Program-made: the position numbers and the translations under genes
Assembly: GCA_016880595.1 (NCBI GenBank)
Contig: JAEHDC010000018.1
Coordinates: forward strand, 1-47,140
Length of the DNA: 47,140 bases
Direction: 5' to 3'
Source of the DNA: Candidatus Saccharimonadota bacterium
GTDB taxonomy: Bacteria; Patescibacteriota; Saccharimonadia; Saccharimonadales; EFPC-124
The notes under the pieces: generated by a model
Database searches by the model: none
What the model was told of the DNA's origin: nothing
What the model saw: only the letters and a program-made list of their open reading frames with translations
Shown: positions 8,652 through 17,485 of the stretch, piece by piece
Position numbering within the stretch: position 1 is the stretch's first letter
Layout of the letters: every line of letters begins with the position of its first letter

Positions 8652-9458
8652 ATGACAATCCAGCAATATCTGCATCAAACAACAAACGACTTTGAAGCTG
8701 CAGGTATTATCAGTGCTAGGCTTGATGCTCAAGTTCTAATTTGCAGCTTACTCAAACAAAATAAAGCATGGCTTTTGGCGCATGGCGAACGGAAGATTTC
8801 CCCAGAAATATTACCTCAGCTCTTAGATATTACAGCACGCCGCGCCAGACGCGAGCCAATTGCTTACATTCTTGGTCGAAAAGAATTTTACGGCCGCGAT
8901 TTTTTAGTCTCCCCAGAAGTGCTAATTCCTAGACCTGCAACAGAGCAGCTCATTGACGAAATTAAAGCATTACCTCTTGCCGATCAACCAAAAATATTGG
9001 ATGTTGGCACCGGTAGCGGCATAATTGCTGTCACCTTAAATCTTGAAATGCCACAATCCCGCGTAGAGGCCAGCGATATTGACTCGAGCGCGCTACAAAT
9101 TGCCGAAAAAAATGCAGAGAAACTTGGTGCGCAACAAATACGCTTTTTTGAATCGGACCTCTTGCAGCACGCCAGTCATGATTATGATTGCATCGCTGCC
9201 AACCTGCCATACGTTGATGAGAGTTGGCAGTGCTCACCCGAAACTGCTTTTGAGCCAAAAAAGGCGATTTTCGCAAAAGACAATGGATTAATTTTTATCA
9301 AAACACTATTTCTACAGACACCAAAACACCTTAAAAGTGGGGGGTTTTTGGTATTGGAAGCCGACCCGCGTCAATTTGATAACATCAAAAAAATTGCCGA
9401 GCCAGGCTTTGAATTTATAAAAATACAGGATTTTTGCGCTGTGTTTAGCAAACGCTAG
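8652..9458 (+). CDS. prmC: Release factor glutamine methyltransferase
   Basis: SAM-dependent N5-glutamine methyltransferase acting on the GGQ motif of release factors. The 268-aa protein has the N-terminal helical domain, the EFYGRDFLVSPEVLIPRPATE linker, the SAM-binding ILDVGTGSGIIAVTL and an acidic loop (ASDIDSSALQIAEKNA). The catalytic/substrate motif reads NLPY (AANLPYVDE), not the usual NPPY, so one proline is replaced. Placement directly behind prfA fits the substrate. Its stop codon overlaps that of the convergent NUDIX gene by 4 nt. Confidence 0.93.
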   Translation: MTIQQYLHQTTNDFEAAGIISARLDAQVLICSLLKQNKAWLLAHGERKISPEILPQLLDITARRARREPIAYILGRKEFYGRDFLVSPEVLIPRPATEQLIDEIKALPLADQPKILDVGTGSGIIAVTLNLEMPQSRVEASDIDSSALQIAEKNAEKLGAQQIRFFESDLLQHASHDYDCIAANLPYVDESWQCSPETAFEPKKAIFAKDNGLIFIKTLFLQTPKHLKSGGFLVLEADPRQFDNIKKIAEPGFEFIKIQDFCAVFSKR

Positions 9459-10015
9459 TTTTTTATTAAACCTTCAATTGAGCCGGCATTTCTTAAAATT
9501 TCAGCTGCACTTACGAGCGAAAAATGCGTGGGCATTCTTTGCATAGCCTGATCGTAATTTAGTAGCTGAATACTAATTTTCTCGCCCGAACCGTGAGTCG
9601 GTGCACTCACACTTTGCACATCCCAGGCAACAAAAATATAAACAAACCATTCAATCTCATCTGATGGCTGAGCTGCCGCAGCAAGCCTCCAGTGATCAAA
9701 GACCATGCCAGTTTCTTCCATCATCTCTCTTTTTGCACAGTCCAGCTCTGTTTCTTGTGGCCGATCATGGCGCCCCCCAGGCAACGTCAAGCCACTACGT
9801 TTTTGACCAGGTTGTTCATCTTGTAGGAAAATCAGCTTTCCATCTTTTATTGCTAAAACCTTAACAGTATCAACACGCTTGAGCATTTCAAATACAGATG
9901 TAGTGCCGTCGTACATTTTTTGCGGCCAGTGATAAATATCATAAATTTTACCCCTAAATACCGGCTTTGCGGTATTAGGAATTAAATGCGCGTTTTCTGG
10001 AATAACAGTGCGCAT
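9455..10015 (-). CDS. NUDIX hydrolase (ADP-sugar pyrophosphatase-like)
   Basis: A 186-aa NUDIX-fold hydrolase, probably cleaving a nucleoside diphosphate linked to another moiety. The NUDIX helix is visible as GGRHDRPQETELDCAKREMMEETGM, with the catalytic REMMEE core; the spacing before the first Glu is one residue longer than in the textbook pattern. The sequence KVLAIKDGKLIFLQDEQPG before it resembles ADP-ribose pyrophosphatases, but the substrate cannot be fixed. Last gene of the minus-strand group membrane protein-htrA-NUDIX; it begins one base from the htrA stop. Confidence 0.85.
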   Translation of the reverse strand: MRTVIPENAHLIPNTAKPVFRGKIYDIYHWPQKMYDGTTSVFEMLKRVDTVKVLAIKDGKLIFLQDEQPGQKRSGLTLPGGRHDRPQETELDCAKREMMEETGMVFDHWRLAAAAQPSDEIEWFVYIFVAWDVQSVSAPTHGSGEKISIQLLNYDQAMQRMPTHFSLVSAAEILRNAGSIEGLIKN

Positions 10016-11212
10016 TTACTGAGGGTACTCGGCAAGCGTTACGCTAACCGTTTGCTCTTTACCACCACGAATCAGAGTGAGCTCAACCTTGTCGCCTGGA
10101 GAATATTGTGCAATTAGCGTTGCAAAGCCTTTGCCCGGTTCAATTTCAGTACCATCAACCTTTGTGATTATATCGCCTGCCTGCAAGCTTGCCTTTTCGG
10201 CAGGACTATTAGAGACTACTGCCGACTGGCCATTACTAGCAGCTACCAGCGCACCCTTCGTCACACTTACGCCAAGCTCTTCGGCGTTTTCTGGAGTAAT
10301 TGTCACGTAACGCACACCAACATACGCTTTCGAGAGTTTACCAGTGCTAATAACTGAGGCAATTTCTGTTTTTGCGGCATTTATTGGTATAGCAAAGCCA
10401 ATTGATTCACCATCAGACGAGACGGCCGTATTTATACCAATCACCTCACCTTTTAGGTTCACCAAAGGTCCACCGGAATTACCAAGGTTTATAGCCGCAT
10501 CAGTTTGGAACATATCTTCAAGTTGCTCAGTCGTAGTACCAGTTTCATCTGATGCCGTAAGCGGTCTACCAACACCTGAGATAATTCCGCTAGTTACACT
10601 ATTGCGGAAAATACCCAAAGCGTTGCCAATTGCAATAACCTGCTGTCCAGCCGCCACATCATTTGAATCACCAATCTGCGCCGCAGTCAGACCACTAACA
10701 TCATTAATTTTTATAAAAGCAATATCATTACTCGGGTCACGGCCAACAACTTCAACGTCTGTATATTCTTGACCGTCACTTGTTACTACATTGATGCTTT
10801 GAGTTCCTTCTGGTACTACATGCTTATTAGTCAAAATATAGCCATCTTCGGAGATGATTATGCCACTGCCGGAGCCCTCACTTGTATAGCCGTTCGAACT
10901 TGTATAGCCATTAGTTGAAGTGCTTACAATTTCAGTTGTAATTGCCACCGCGCTTGGACTAACTCTATTAAATACCTCAGATATAACTTCACTCTGTTGC
11001 ATCACAATCGTTTGGCTATTGTCATTAATAGTTTCGGCGTCAATCTTAACTATACCGAGCCTAATAACCGCCCAAACACTTATAAAGCTGACGGCCATGC
11101 AAAGTAAGGCTATGCCTAGTATTAGCCAAATCTTCTTTTTTAAATTCTTATTTATTTTGCCTGATTTTGATTTACTCTTCAGTGGCGCCGGTTCGATAAT
11201 TGCATTACTCAT
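10016..11212 (-). CDS. htrA: HtrA/DegP-like trypsin-type serine protease with PDZ domain
   Basis: Membrane-anchored quality-control protease acting outside the membrane. The 398-aa protein has a basic cytoplasmic start, one transmembrane helix (about residues 27-50), a linker, then the protease domain with catalytic His131 (TNKHVV), Asp163 (SNDIAFI) and Ser246 (INLGNSGGPL), and a single C-terminal PDZ domain (about 295-395, SPAEKASLQAGDIITKVDG). A short tandem repeat NGYTS-SNGYTS precedes the catalytic domain (about residues 101-111). It starts 3 nt behind the upstream membrane-protein gene and abuts the NUDIX gene, so the three form one operon. Confidence 0.95.
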   Translation of the reverse strand: MSNAIIEPAPLKSKSKSGKINKNLKKKIWLILGIALLCMAVSFISVWAVIRLGIVKIDAETINDNSQTIVMQQSEVISEVFNRVSPSAVAITTEIVSTSTNGYTSSNGYTSEGSGSGIIISEDGYILTNKHVVPEGTQSINVVTSDGQEYTDVEVVGRDPSNDIAFIKINDVSGLTAAQIGDSNDVAAGQQVIAIGNALGIFRNSVTSGIISGVGRPLTASDETGTTTEQLEDMFQTDAAINLGNSGGPLVNLKGEVIGINTAVSSDGESIGFAIPINAAKTEIASVISTGKLSKAYVGVRYVTITPENAEELGVSVTKGALVAASNGQSAVVSNSPAEKASLQAGDIITKVDGTEIEPGKGFATLIAQYSPGDKVELTLIRGGKEQTVSVTLAEYPQ

Positions 11213-11215
11213 ATG

Positions 11216-11980
11216 CTATACTGTCACATCCCATGGTGAAGATATTATTATTATTGCCAACAACGCCGCGCCAAACAATATTGAATTGCGCACCGTTGTC
11301 TTTGTTAATTTTTCGCTCTTTACGTAATCATAAACTTTTGCAACGCAATAGCCCATAACTAACATAATGGGAGCAATTTGAGGAATCTTTATTGATAATC
11401 CAACGTCATAAATATTTGTCCAATGGTACAAAAGCCAGGCAAGCTCTAAGGAGAATAATCCCCATATTGTAGATAACAACTCGATGTATGGCTCTTCATA
11501 ATTACTAACAACGTGTCTAGCCGAGACGTAGCCAATTAGCCAACAAGAAAGCATGGTTATGTATTCTGGCAATATTACTGAATATTGAAAAACCGTTACC
11601 AGACCAACAAATTGCGCTATTCCGGCCTGCAACAGAACACCTTTTCTACTGGAGCGCGGCTTTATTGCCAATAACCAAGCTCCGTAAAGCACAGCCAAAA
11701 CAACTTGCAGCGCAAACTGATCTGATGCAATGTAAATTAGGCCTACAGCACTTATGCCGACCATTATATCAACAAGATTTGCCTTAATGTTAGTCCACCA
11801 AAACCGTGGGCGTAATGCGAATATTCGCCATTTACTTAAAATAACAAGGGCAAAAGCAAGATATGGTGGATCCAAACGAACCAAAAACAAAATTGCAATA
11901 GGCATTAAGAGGTTTAGACCGAAGTAGACCGCTTCGCTGGCTTTGTTACGTGTAGCTTTGGCTCGTAAAAAATCTATCAC
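11216..11980 (-). CDS. Polytopic membrane protein of unknown function
   Basis: Not recognised. A 254-aa protein almost entirely made of hydrophobic helices (about seven or eight), with basic loops (RPRFWWTN, IKPRSSRKG) and few charged residues in the helices. The start is GTG at 11980. TATAAT at 11995-11990 lies 9 nt before it, which supports this start and a near-leaderless message. It heads an operon with htrA and the NUDIX gene. The link to an envelope protease suggests an envelope role, but nothing more specific can be read. Confidence 0.7.
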   Translation of the reverse strand: MIDFLRAKATRNKASEAVYFGLNLLMPIAILFLVRLDPPYLAFALVILSKWRIFALRPRFWWTNIKANLVDIMVGISAVGLIYIASDQFALQVVLAVLYGAWLLAIKPRSSRKGVLLQAGIAQFVGLVTVFQYSVILPEYITMLSCWLIGYVSARHVVSNYEEPYIELLSTIWGLFSLELAWLLYHWTNIYDVGLSIKIPQIAPIMLVMGYCVAKVYDYVKSEKLTKTTVRNSILFGAALLAIIIISSPWDVTV

Positions 11981-11989
11981 AATATTTTT

Positions 11990-11995
11990 ATTATA
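11990..11995 (-). promoter_or_regulatory. -10 box for the membrane protein-htrA-NUDIX operon (TATAAT)
   Basis: Perfect TATAAT, 9 nt before the GTG start at 11980. The -35 region at 17 nt is poor (GTTTTC). Confidence 0.5.
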
Positions 11996-12039
11996 GCACC
12001 TTACTGCTGAGAGAAAACTTATGGTTACACTATTCCGCT

Positions 12040-13728
12040 TTACTTTCCAACAATCACTACAAAATTAGCCGTAGATGTAATGCCAGACGGCAGCGTCGTT
12101 GCCGTGACTTCAACGCCCAACAAGTCTTTGAGCTTCTGCAAAGTAGCTGGCATCGTACCGCCAGAAAGGTCGTAAAGCATTATCGGTTCTGTGCCATATG
12201 AAGTTGAAATCGTATCAACCGTACCGACAGTTAAATTCTTAGCCGTTATCTCATCAGCTTGCGTTTGGGCCACACCGGTTGTACCGCTAGCATTAAATAC
12301 ATCAATTGTAGCGCCTTCTTTAGAGGCAGCATCAGTTGTAGACAACTTGTAAATAGCCGCCTGGATGTCAGAGTAATCAAAGTTACCAGCATTAGGACAA
12401 ATGTCACCACTGTAACAGTCAGCTGTAGCAAGCGGATTATCGCTATCTTCAAGGCTAAAGGAGGTAATGTTTTCTGTTGCAACGTTTTGACCAAGCTTAA
12501 TCAGTGTCTTAATTTCGTCAGCTGCAAAATTGGTTCGCAGATTATTGCCGAGTGTGGTAAGTAAGTTATTCACAGCCACAGGATTAGCCAACACACCAGC
12601 ACTCACTGCCTTATCTTTTAGTGCAATCAGGATTTTACGTTGGTTGTCTTCGCGATCCGGATTTGAACGACTTAGCCCATAAGTTGGCGACGTGTCACCT
12701 CTTGCACGCGCCAAAGCCAGTGCATGAACGCCATCAAGTGTAACTGGCCCATTCTCGTATTTAACATAATAACAAGTGTAATTGCACATCCAGTCGAAGT
12801 TACGGTCTAGAATACCGCGGGAATCATCACTTTCTATCGTTACTGTAATTCCTCCAACAGCGTCAACAGCCTCCTTGAGAACGGTATAATTGACATGCAC
12901 GGCATATTGAATATCTAGGCCTAGAACCTCTCCAACCTTGTCGCCCAGTGCAGCTGCGGCAGCCTCCTCTCCAAAATCTTGGTTGCAGCTATAAATAACA
13001 TTAATTTTGCCCTCTGTTCCAGAATCGCAGCTTTGCCCGTACTTGACATGCAGATCGCGCGGTATACTAACAATATAAGCATTGTTAGTAGTTTGATTTA
13101 TACTAACAACCATAATTGAATCTGTTAAATTAGCACCTGGGTGATCGGCATCATCCTCAGATGTACCAAATAAGACAATGTTGCTACGGCCGTTCTCATC
13201 CTCCTGCAAAGGCTGCGCTTCGTCAAAAATAGCCGATATAACATTGCCGCTAAAAATTTGGTTGCCGGCGTATAAAAATTTATATATAAAGTATCCGCCC
13301 ACGCCCAAAATAGCTACAATCAGGGTAGTAATAATCGTAACTATTATCTTCTTTTTTCTTGACCACTTTTTACGCAAACGGTTATTCCTGTCTTTTCGGC
13401 TTTCTGGTTTTTTGCCATTTTTTTTAAAGAAGCCACCAGATTTCTTTTTTGGCTGATCGTCGTCCAAATTAAGATCAATACCAATCTTTTCTCTATTTGC
13501 CTGAGGTGCGACAAACTGTTGTGGGTTTGACACCAAACTTGAACTTGATGGACTTTGCAGTCCCACCGAGCTTGGTCGGCGCACGGCCTGAGCACTTTGC
13601 ACTGAGTTATCTAAAAAGCGACTCGGAACATTAACGCCAGACAAATTACGCTGCCTTGGATCCGCGCTACTGCTTTTAGCACGCCTCCTGAGTATAAAAC
13701 CATCTGTGTTATTATTATCTCGATTCAT
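12040..13728 (-). CDS. LytR-CpsA-Psr (LCP) family protein with LytR_C domain
   Basis: Membrane-anchored phosphotransferase family that attaches polyprenyl-linked glycopolymers to peptidoglycan or proteins outside the cell. From the ATG at 13728 the product is 562 aa: a polar, Lys-rich cytoplasmic region (about 1-125), one transmembrane helix (about 126-148), the LCP domain (about 185-400) with NLTDSIMVVSI, IVSIPRDLHVKY and ALARARGD, and a C-terminal LytR_C-type domain (IDVFNASGTTGVAQTQADEI). The longer frame from 13776 is rejected because a TTTACT-17-TATAGT promoter lies inside it. Together with UppS and HtrA it points to a glycan-decorated envelope. Confidence 0.92.
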   Translation of the reverse strand: MNRDNNNTDGFILRRRAKSSSADPRQRNLSGVNVPSRFLDNSVQSAQAVRRPSSVGLQSPSSSSLVSNPQQFVAPQANREKIGIDLNLDDDQPKKKSGGFFKKNGKKPESRKDRNNRLRKKWSRKKKIIVTIITTLIVAILGVGGYFIYKFLYAGNQIFSGNVISAIFDEAQPLQEDENGRSNIVLFGTSEDDADHPGANLTDSIMVVSINQTTNNAYIVSIPRDLHVKYGQSCDSGTEGKINVIYSCNQDFGEEAAAAALGDKVGEVLGLDIQYAVHVNYTVLKEAVDAVGGITVTIESDDSRGILDRNFDWMCNYTCYYVKYENGPVTLDGVHALALARARGDTSPTYGLSRSNPDREDNQRKILIALKDKAVSAGVLANPVAVNNLLTTLGNNLRTNFAADEIKTLIKLGQNVATENITSFSLEDSDNPLATADCYSGDICPNAGNFDYSDIQAAIYKLSTTDAASKEGATIDVFNASGTTGVAQTQADEITAKNLTVGTVDTISTSYGTEPIMLYDLSGGTMPATLQKLKDLLGVEVTATTLPSGITSTANFVVIVGK

Positions 13729-13743
13729 AAACAATTGCTTTAA

Positions 13744-13772
13744 ACTATAGCGCTTTTGAGCCGAGTAGTAAA
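13744..13772 (-). promoter_or_regulatory. Promoter of the LCP gene
   Basis: TTTACT (13772-13767), 17 nt, TATAGT (13749-13744). The ATG is 15 nt further on, giving a leader of about 8 nt with no Shine-Dalgarno. Confidence 0.6.
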
Positions 13773-13863
13773 CCATTTACGCATGATATTTTATAATTCT
13801 GAGATCAAACTTAATCGAATAATAGACTAGATTTTTAGTTGCTACCCCTGTATTATTATGCTT

Positions 13864-14982
13864 ATGGATCCCAATAAGCCAAATGGCTCGATGCCAACAA
13901 ATGAACAGACCAACCCTGCGCCTGATAATCTTCAGGTAAAAGCTTACCCCAATGAACAAATCTTGGCACCAGCGGGACAGGCGCAATATCAACAGAATGC
14001 TGTCAATAATACACCAAAAATTTTACCGCAACAGAACGATCAACAGGTCGCTTCCGCCCCTCAAACACAGCCAGCGCCAAGCTTCCAACGGCTAACTCCG
14101 CAGGGCGAGGCTGGTAGCGTTCAAGAGCCAATTTTAATTACTACCCCCACAGAGATTCCGCCAACCCAAGCATTAACACCCGTCACGCCCACTCAAGGCG
14201 CTACAACGGCTCAAGTCCAAAACGCGCCATTTGACCCTAGCCGTGTAAAGGCATACGCATCTTCAACACCGATTAATCCAATTACAGCATCCTACACGCC
14301 AGCACCGGGTACGCATATACCCGATGAAGTTGCCGCGAAGATCAATGAAACACCATTACAAAGCTCAGCTGATATTCTAAAACAAGGCAAAAAGGGCTCA
14401 AGTTTAGCCAGACTAAGAAGTGCCGCATCAATTTTTATCTTTATAGGCGCAATCATTATTGCCGCTTTCTTAATTAACTTGACGGTATTCCAAAGCTACT
14501 ACGTAGACGGCTCTAGCATGACACCAACGCTCCAAAACAATGACCGCTTAATCATTAGCAAAGTTGAGCGGACATTATCTATCATACAAAGCAAAACGTA
14601 TATTCCTGAGCGAGGCCAAATAGTTACTTTAGACAGCTCAATCACTGGCTTAAATGGTCAAAAGGAGCAGCTAATAAAGCGCGTTATTGGCCTGCCTGGC
14701 GATCGCGTACAAATTAGCAATGGCGTTGTAACAATAACAAACTCGGATTATCCAAACGGCGTAAATATTGACCAAGAATTGGGCTTAACTAATCTTGACG
14801 CAACCTACACAGATTCACCAGTGGACGTCATCGTGCCTCAGGGCGCCGTTTACGTTATGGGAGACAACCGTAAACAAGGCGGAAGCTACGATTCACGCTC
14901 TTTTGGCGCAGTTAGCGGTGACAAAATTAGAGGACGTTTATGGGCGCGCGTTCTGCCGCTAGATCAAGCAAGGTTATATTAA
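13864..14982 (+). CDS. lepB: Signal peptidase I with long N-terminal extension
   Basis: Membrane serine protease that removes signal peptides from secreted proteins. The catalytic Ser218 lies in VDGSSMTPTLQNNDR and the Lys general base (K272) in EQLIKRVIGLPGDRV; the C-terminal YVMGDNR and SYDSRSFGAV boxes are intact. The transmembrane helix is at about residues 189-210. The first ~185 residues are a cytoplasmic low-complexity region rich in Pro, Gln, Thr and Asn, unusual for this family (most are 180-250 aa in all). Two ATGs exist at 13858 and 13864; TATTAT at 13851-13856 puts the transcription start at about the second, so I use it. Confidence 0.93.
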   Translation: MDPNKPNGSMPTNEQTNPAPDNLQVKAYPNEQILAPAGQAQYQQNAVNNTPKILPQQNDQQVASAPQTQPAPSFQRLTPQGEAGSVQEPILITTPTEIPPTQALTPVTPTQGATTAQVQNAPFDPSRVKAYASSTPINPITASYTPAPGTHIPDEVAAKINETPLQSSADILKQGKKGSSLARLRSAASIFIFIGAIIIAAFLINLTVFQSYYVDGSSMTPTLQNNDRLIISKVERTLSIIQSKTYIPERGQIVTLDSSITGLNGQKEQLIKRVIGLPGDRVQISNGVVTITNSDYPNGVNIDQELGLTNLDATYTDSPVDVIVPQGAVYVMGDNRKQGGSYDSRSFGAVSGDKIRGRLWARVLPLDQARLY

Positions 14983-14993
14983 CCGATCTCCTC

Positions 14994-15881
14994 CTAATTT
15001 AATAAAGATTGGGTTATGCGCTCAAGGTCGTCATCTGACTTAAATTCAATAATCAGCCTCCCACCATGCGCCATGTTGCGAACTGCAACTTTTGTGCCTA
15101 ATCTCTTAGCTAAAGCTTGCGTAGCAGGCGTTTCACTGCGCGTTTTTGCTTTGGCTTTTTCTGAGTTTTTGGTTCCTTCTTTATAGCCAATTACAAACTG
15201 CTCAGTTTTACGCACAGACCAATTATTTGCCATAATTAGATCAAGTAGCTCCTGCTGAACCTGCGGTTCCTGAATTGCAACAATTTGCCTAGCATGGCCT
15301 TCAGTAATCTCACCTCTAATTAGCGCTGTTTTGGCATTCTCTGGCAAACTTAACAATCTTAAAGAGTTACTAACAGTACTAATTGCCTTACCGCCAGCTT
15401 TCTTGCCAATTTCTTCCAATGTCATGTTGAATTGCTGCTGAAGCTTAAGGTATGCCGTGGCAATCTCTAGCGGATTTAAGTCCTCGCGGTTTAAATTTTC
15501 TATTAATGCCAACTCAAGTTTGCGCTGATCAGAATATGTGCGAACCAAGGCCGGAATCTTCTTTTTACCAGCTATCTCTGAGGCACGCCAACGCCGCTCG
15601 CCAGCCACCAGCTCATAACCATCGCCTTTTTGAGTTACGACAATCGGCTGCAAGAGACCATGTTCATTAATTGAATTGGCTAACTCCTGAAGCGCCTCTG
15701 GGTCAAACCAACGGCGCGGCTGATGCGGATTCGGCTGAATTTTAGTAATCTCAATATCACGAAGCTCGCTTAGGGCTTTATCTTCGGCAGCGCTTGGGTC
15801 AAAAGATTCATCAAGCAAAGTTGTTGGGATAAGCGAATCAAACCCTCGCCCCAGACCACGCGTAGATTGTTTTTTAGACAC
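14994..15881 (-). CDS. parB: Chromosome partitioning protein ParB
   Basis: CTP-dependent DNA clamp that loads at parS and works with ParA in chromosome segregation. The 295-aa protein begins RGLGRGFDSLIP (the ParA-interacting N-terminal motif), followed by the ParB/Srx-type nuclease-like domain with PNPHQPRRWF and the GERRWRAS box, the HTH region (MTLEEIGKKAGGKAISTVSNSLRLL) and a C-terminal dimerisation domain. It overlaps parA by 8 nt in the usual parA-parB order. I saw no full parS palindrome in this window. Confidence 0.95.
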   Translation of the reverse strand: MSKKQSTRGLGRGFDSLIPTTLLDESFDPSAAEDKALSELRDIEITKIQPNPHQPRRWFDPEALQELANSINEHGLLQPIVVTQKGDGYELVAGERRWRASEIAGKKKIPALVRTYSDQRKLELALIENLNREDLNPLEIATAYLKLQQQFNMTLEEIGKKAGGKAISTVSNSLRLLSLPENAKTALIRGEITEGHARQIVAIQEPQVQQELLDLIMANNWSVRKTEQFVIGYKEGTKNSEKAKAKTRSETPATQALAKRLGTKVAVRNMAHGGRLIIEFKSDDDLERITQSLLN

Positions 15882-16632
15882 GACTCAACACCTCCTTTGC
15901 TAGCGTCTTATAAGCTCTCGCGCCCTTACTCCAGCGGTCATAAACGCCAACAGGCAGACCATGGCTCGGCGCTTCCGCTAAGCGGATATTGCGCGGAATA
16001 ACAGTTTTAAATACCTTATCCGGAAAATGTTTTTGAACCTCAGCCTGAACCTGCGCGCTCAAGGTGGTGCGAGAATCAACCATAGTCACCACAACCCCAA
16101 GAAGATTAAGCTCAGGATTCAAGCCTTTTTTTACAAGCTGCATAGTCTCGAGCAGTTGCCCAAGACCCTCCAGCGCATAAAACTCTGCTTGAACTGGCAA
16201 TAACAAATGATCTGCGGCTATTAATGCATTTACTGTTAATAAACTTAAGCTTGGTGGACAATCAATGACAACTACGTCATAACTGTGCGAGGAAAGCGCT
16301 TGTTTTAGCCTCGTAAACTTTTGCTGTTTATTTGCTAGCTCAGCTTCATAATTAGCCATCTGCGGAATGGTTGGCAGTAAATACAAGCGTTTCTGACCGC
16401 TATCAACAACACAATCGCTTAGCGATGCCTTATGTTCCATTGCATCAATAACAGTGTAGCGCAGCTGTCGTTTATCCACACCTAAACCACTCGTCGCATT
16501 CCCCTGCGGATCAAAGTCAACTAAAAGTACGGATTTACCGCCTTTTGCCAAATAGTGAGCTAGGTTTACAGCCGTGGTAGTCTTACCTACGCCGCCCTTT
16601 TGATTTGTTACTGCAATTATTTTGCCAGCCAT
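15874..16632 (-). CDS. parA: Chromosome partitioning ATPase ParA (Soj)
   Basis: Walker-type ATPase that drives segregation of ParB-bound DNA. From the ATG at 16632 (MAGKIIAVTNQKGGVGKTT) it is 252 aa, the standard Soj length, with deviant Walker A KGGVGKTT, the Walker A' LLVDFDPQGNATSG and the Walker B VVIDCPPSLS. In-frame ATGs further upstream (16671) would add residues with no family match and overlap the region next to the rplU terminator. The operon is parA-parB. A single DnaA-box-like TTATCCACA lies within the gene at 16472-16480, probably by chance. Confidence 0.95.
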   Translation of the reverse strand: MAGKIIAVTNQKGGVGKTTTAVNLAHYLAKGGKSVLLVDFDPQGNATSGLGVDKRQLRYTVIDAMEHKASLSDCVVDSGQKRLYLLPTIPQMANYEAELANKQQKFTRLKQALSSHSYDVVVIDCPPSLSLLTVNALIAADHLLLPVQAEFYALEGLGQLLETMQLVKKGLNPELNLLGVVVTMVDSRTTLSAQVQAEVQKHFPDKVFKTVIPRNIRLAEAPSHGLPVGVYDRWSKGARAYKTLAKEVLSRV

Positions 16633-16711
16633 CTTTAATTTTCTGTTTCCCTCTCTGTTGCTGAGCATTATTGTAGCAGCTTTTGCTAATTCTTGGAACA
16701 GTTTTAGATTC

Positions 16712-16736
16712 AAAAACCGCCCTATTTTTAGGGCGG
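16712..16736 (-). terminator. Rho-independent terminator of rplU
   Basis: On minus, CCGCCCTA, a 4-nt A loop, TAGGGCGG and then TTTTT: a perfect 8-bp GC-rich stem with a U-tract, 8 nt after the rplU stop. It separates rplU from parA. Confidence 0.9.
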
Positions 16737-16743
16737 CTGCTTA

Positions 16744-17055
16744 TTATTTAGTTTTGATCGAGTCAATCTTAATTTTTGTCATTTTTTGACGATGACCAGT
16801 CATGGTTTTCTCTCGTTTTTTAGACTTAAACTTCATGACTTGAATTTTTTCGCTCTTGACTTCCGGCTCAACAACCGTAGCTTTTACGCTTGCGCCTTTA
16901 ACCACCGGTTTGCCGACCGTTGCGGACTTGTCGTCGAAGACCATTAATGGCTCAAGCTCGACAGTTTTAGTTTCATCTGCCAAACGGTCAACCAAAAGTG
17001 TCTGGTTTTCAGAGACAATGTATTGCTTGCCACCAATTTTAATAACTGCTTTCAT
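16744..17055 (-). CDS. rplU: 50S ribosomal protein L21
   Basis: Large-subunit protein binding 23S rRNA. The 103-aa sequence MKAVIKIGGKQYIVSENQTL, KFKSKKREKTMTGHRQKMTKIKI is a textbook L21. It is a single-gene unit here: the terminator at 16712-16736 follows directly and rpmA, the usual downstream partner, is not present. TATAAT at 17080-17075 provides the -10 box, leaving a leader of about 13 nt. Confidence 0.97.
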   Translation of the reverse strand: MKAVIKIGGKQYIVSENQTLLVDRLADETKTVELEPLMVFDDKSATVGKPVVKGASVKATVVEPEVKSEKIQVMKFKSKKREKTMTGHRQKMTKIKIDSIKTK

Positions 17056-17074
17056 GATAATTCTTTGCTTAAAG

Positions 17075-17080
17075 ATTATA
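17075..17080 (-). promoter_or_regulatory. -10 box for rplU (TATAAT)
   Basis: Perfect TATAAT on minus, 19 nt before the rplU ATG. TGTTAA about 18 nt upstream is a weak -35. Confidence 0.5.
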
Positions 17081-17126
17081 AATTGTATCTAGTAAATTTT
17101 AACAGATTACGCTGTAAGTGTAAAGG

Positions 17127-17333
17127 CTATTCTTCAGCATTATTTTGAGCGAGGTCGTTAAGTGCGTCATCCCAAAATTCCGAAAGCTGCTCACCATTTG
17201 CTTCTTCGTTAAGTTGCCACCTGTCTTCTGAACGCTCGTTTTCTTCACGGATGGCATTTGTTAGCTCATCGTCATCATCTTCCACCGGAGCAAATTGCAT
17301 ATCATGATGTGGGATTATATCTTTTATTATCAT
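17127..17333 (-). CDS. Small acidic hypothetical protein
   Basis: Not recognised. 68 aa, strongly acidic (a run of four Asp, many Glu, repeated Asn), with no Cys, no membrane segment and no motif I can name; likely a soluble, partly disordered protein. A good promoter lies upstream, TTGACC-17-TAATGT at 17383-17355, giving a leader of about 15 nt with a weak AAAGGT Shine-Dalgarno. The promoter and the start codon make this more likely real than an accidental frame, but it has no conserved neighbour to support it. Confidence 0.5.
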   Translation of the reverse strand: MIIKDIIPHHDMQFAPVEDDDDELTNAIREENERSEDRWQLNEEANGEQLSEFWDDALNDLAQNNAEE

Positions 17334-17354
17334 TTTGTTTTACCTTTAGATTTA

Positions 17355-17383
17355 ACATTAGCATGATTGCCTTTTTCGGTCAA
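17355..17383 (-). promoter_or_regulatory. Promoter of the small acidic protein gene
   Basis: TTGACC (17383-17378), 17 nt, TAATGT (17360-17355). Confidence 0.5.
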
Positions 17384-17397
17384 ACACAAAAACGCCC

Positions 17398-17426
17398 TTG
17401 CTTTGCGACGCAACTTGATATATAAC
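17398..17426 (+). promoter_or_regulatory. Promoter of the gene at 17486
   Basis: TTGCTT (17398-17403), 17 nt, TATAAC (17421-17426). It faces away from the minus-strand promoter at 17355-17383, and the leader is about 53 nt, long for this window. Confidence 0.5.
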
Positions 17427-17485
17427 TTAAACAGTTGCAGCGCAAATGTGCCGCAAAAAAAAACACTTCCACAAGGAAGGTTGCC

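Noticed and set aside
16472..16480. DnaA box TTATCCACA near parA as sign of a replication origin
   Set aside because: Single copy inside a coding gene, with no cluster, AT-rich element or dnaA/dnaN nearby.
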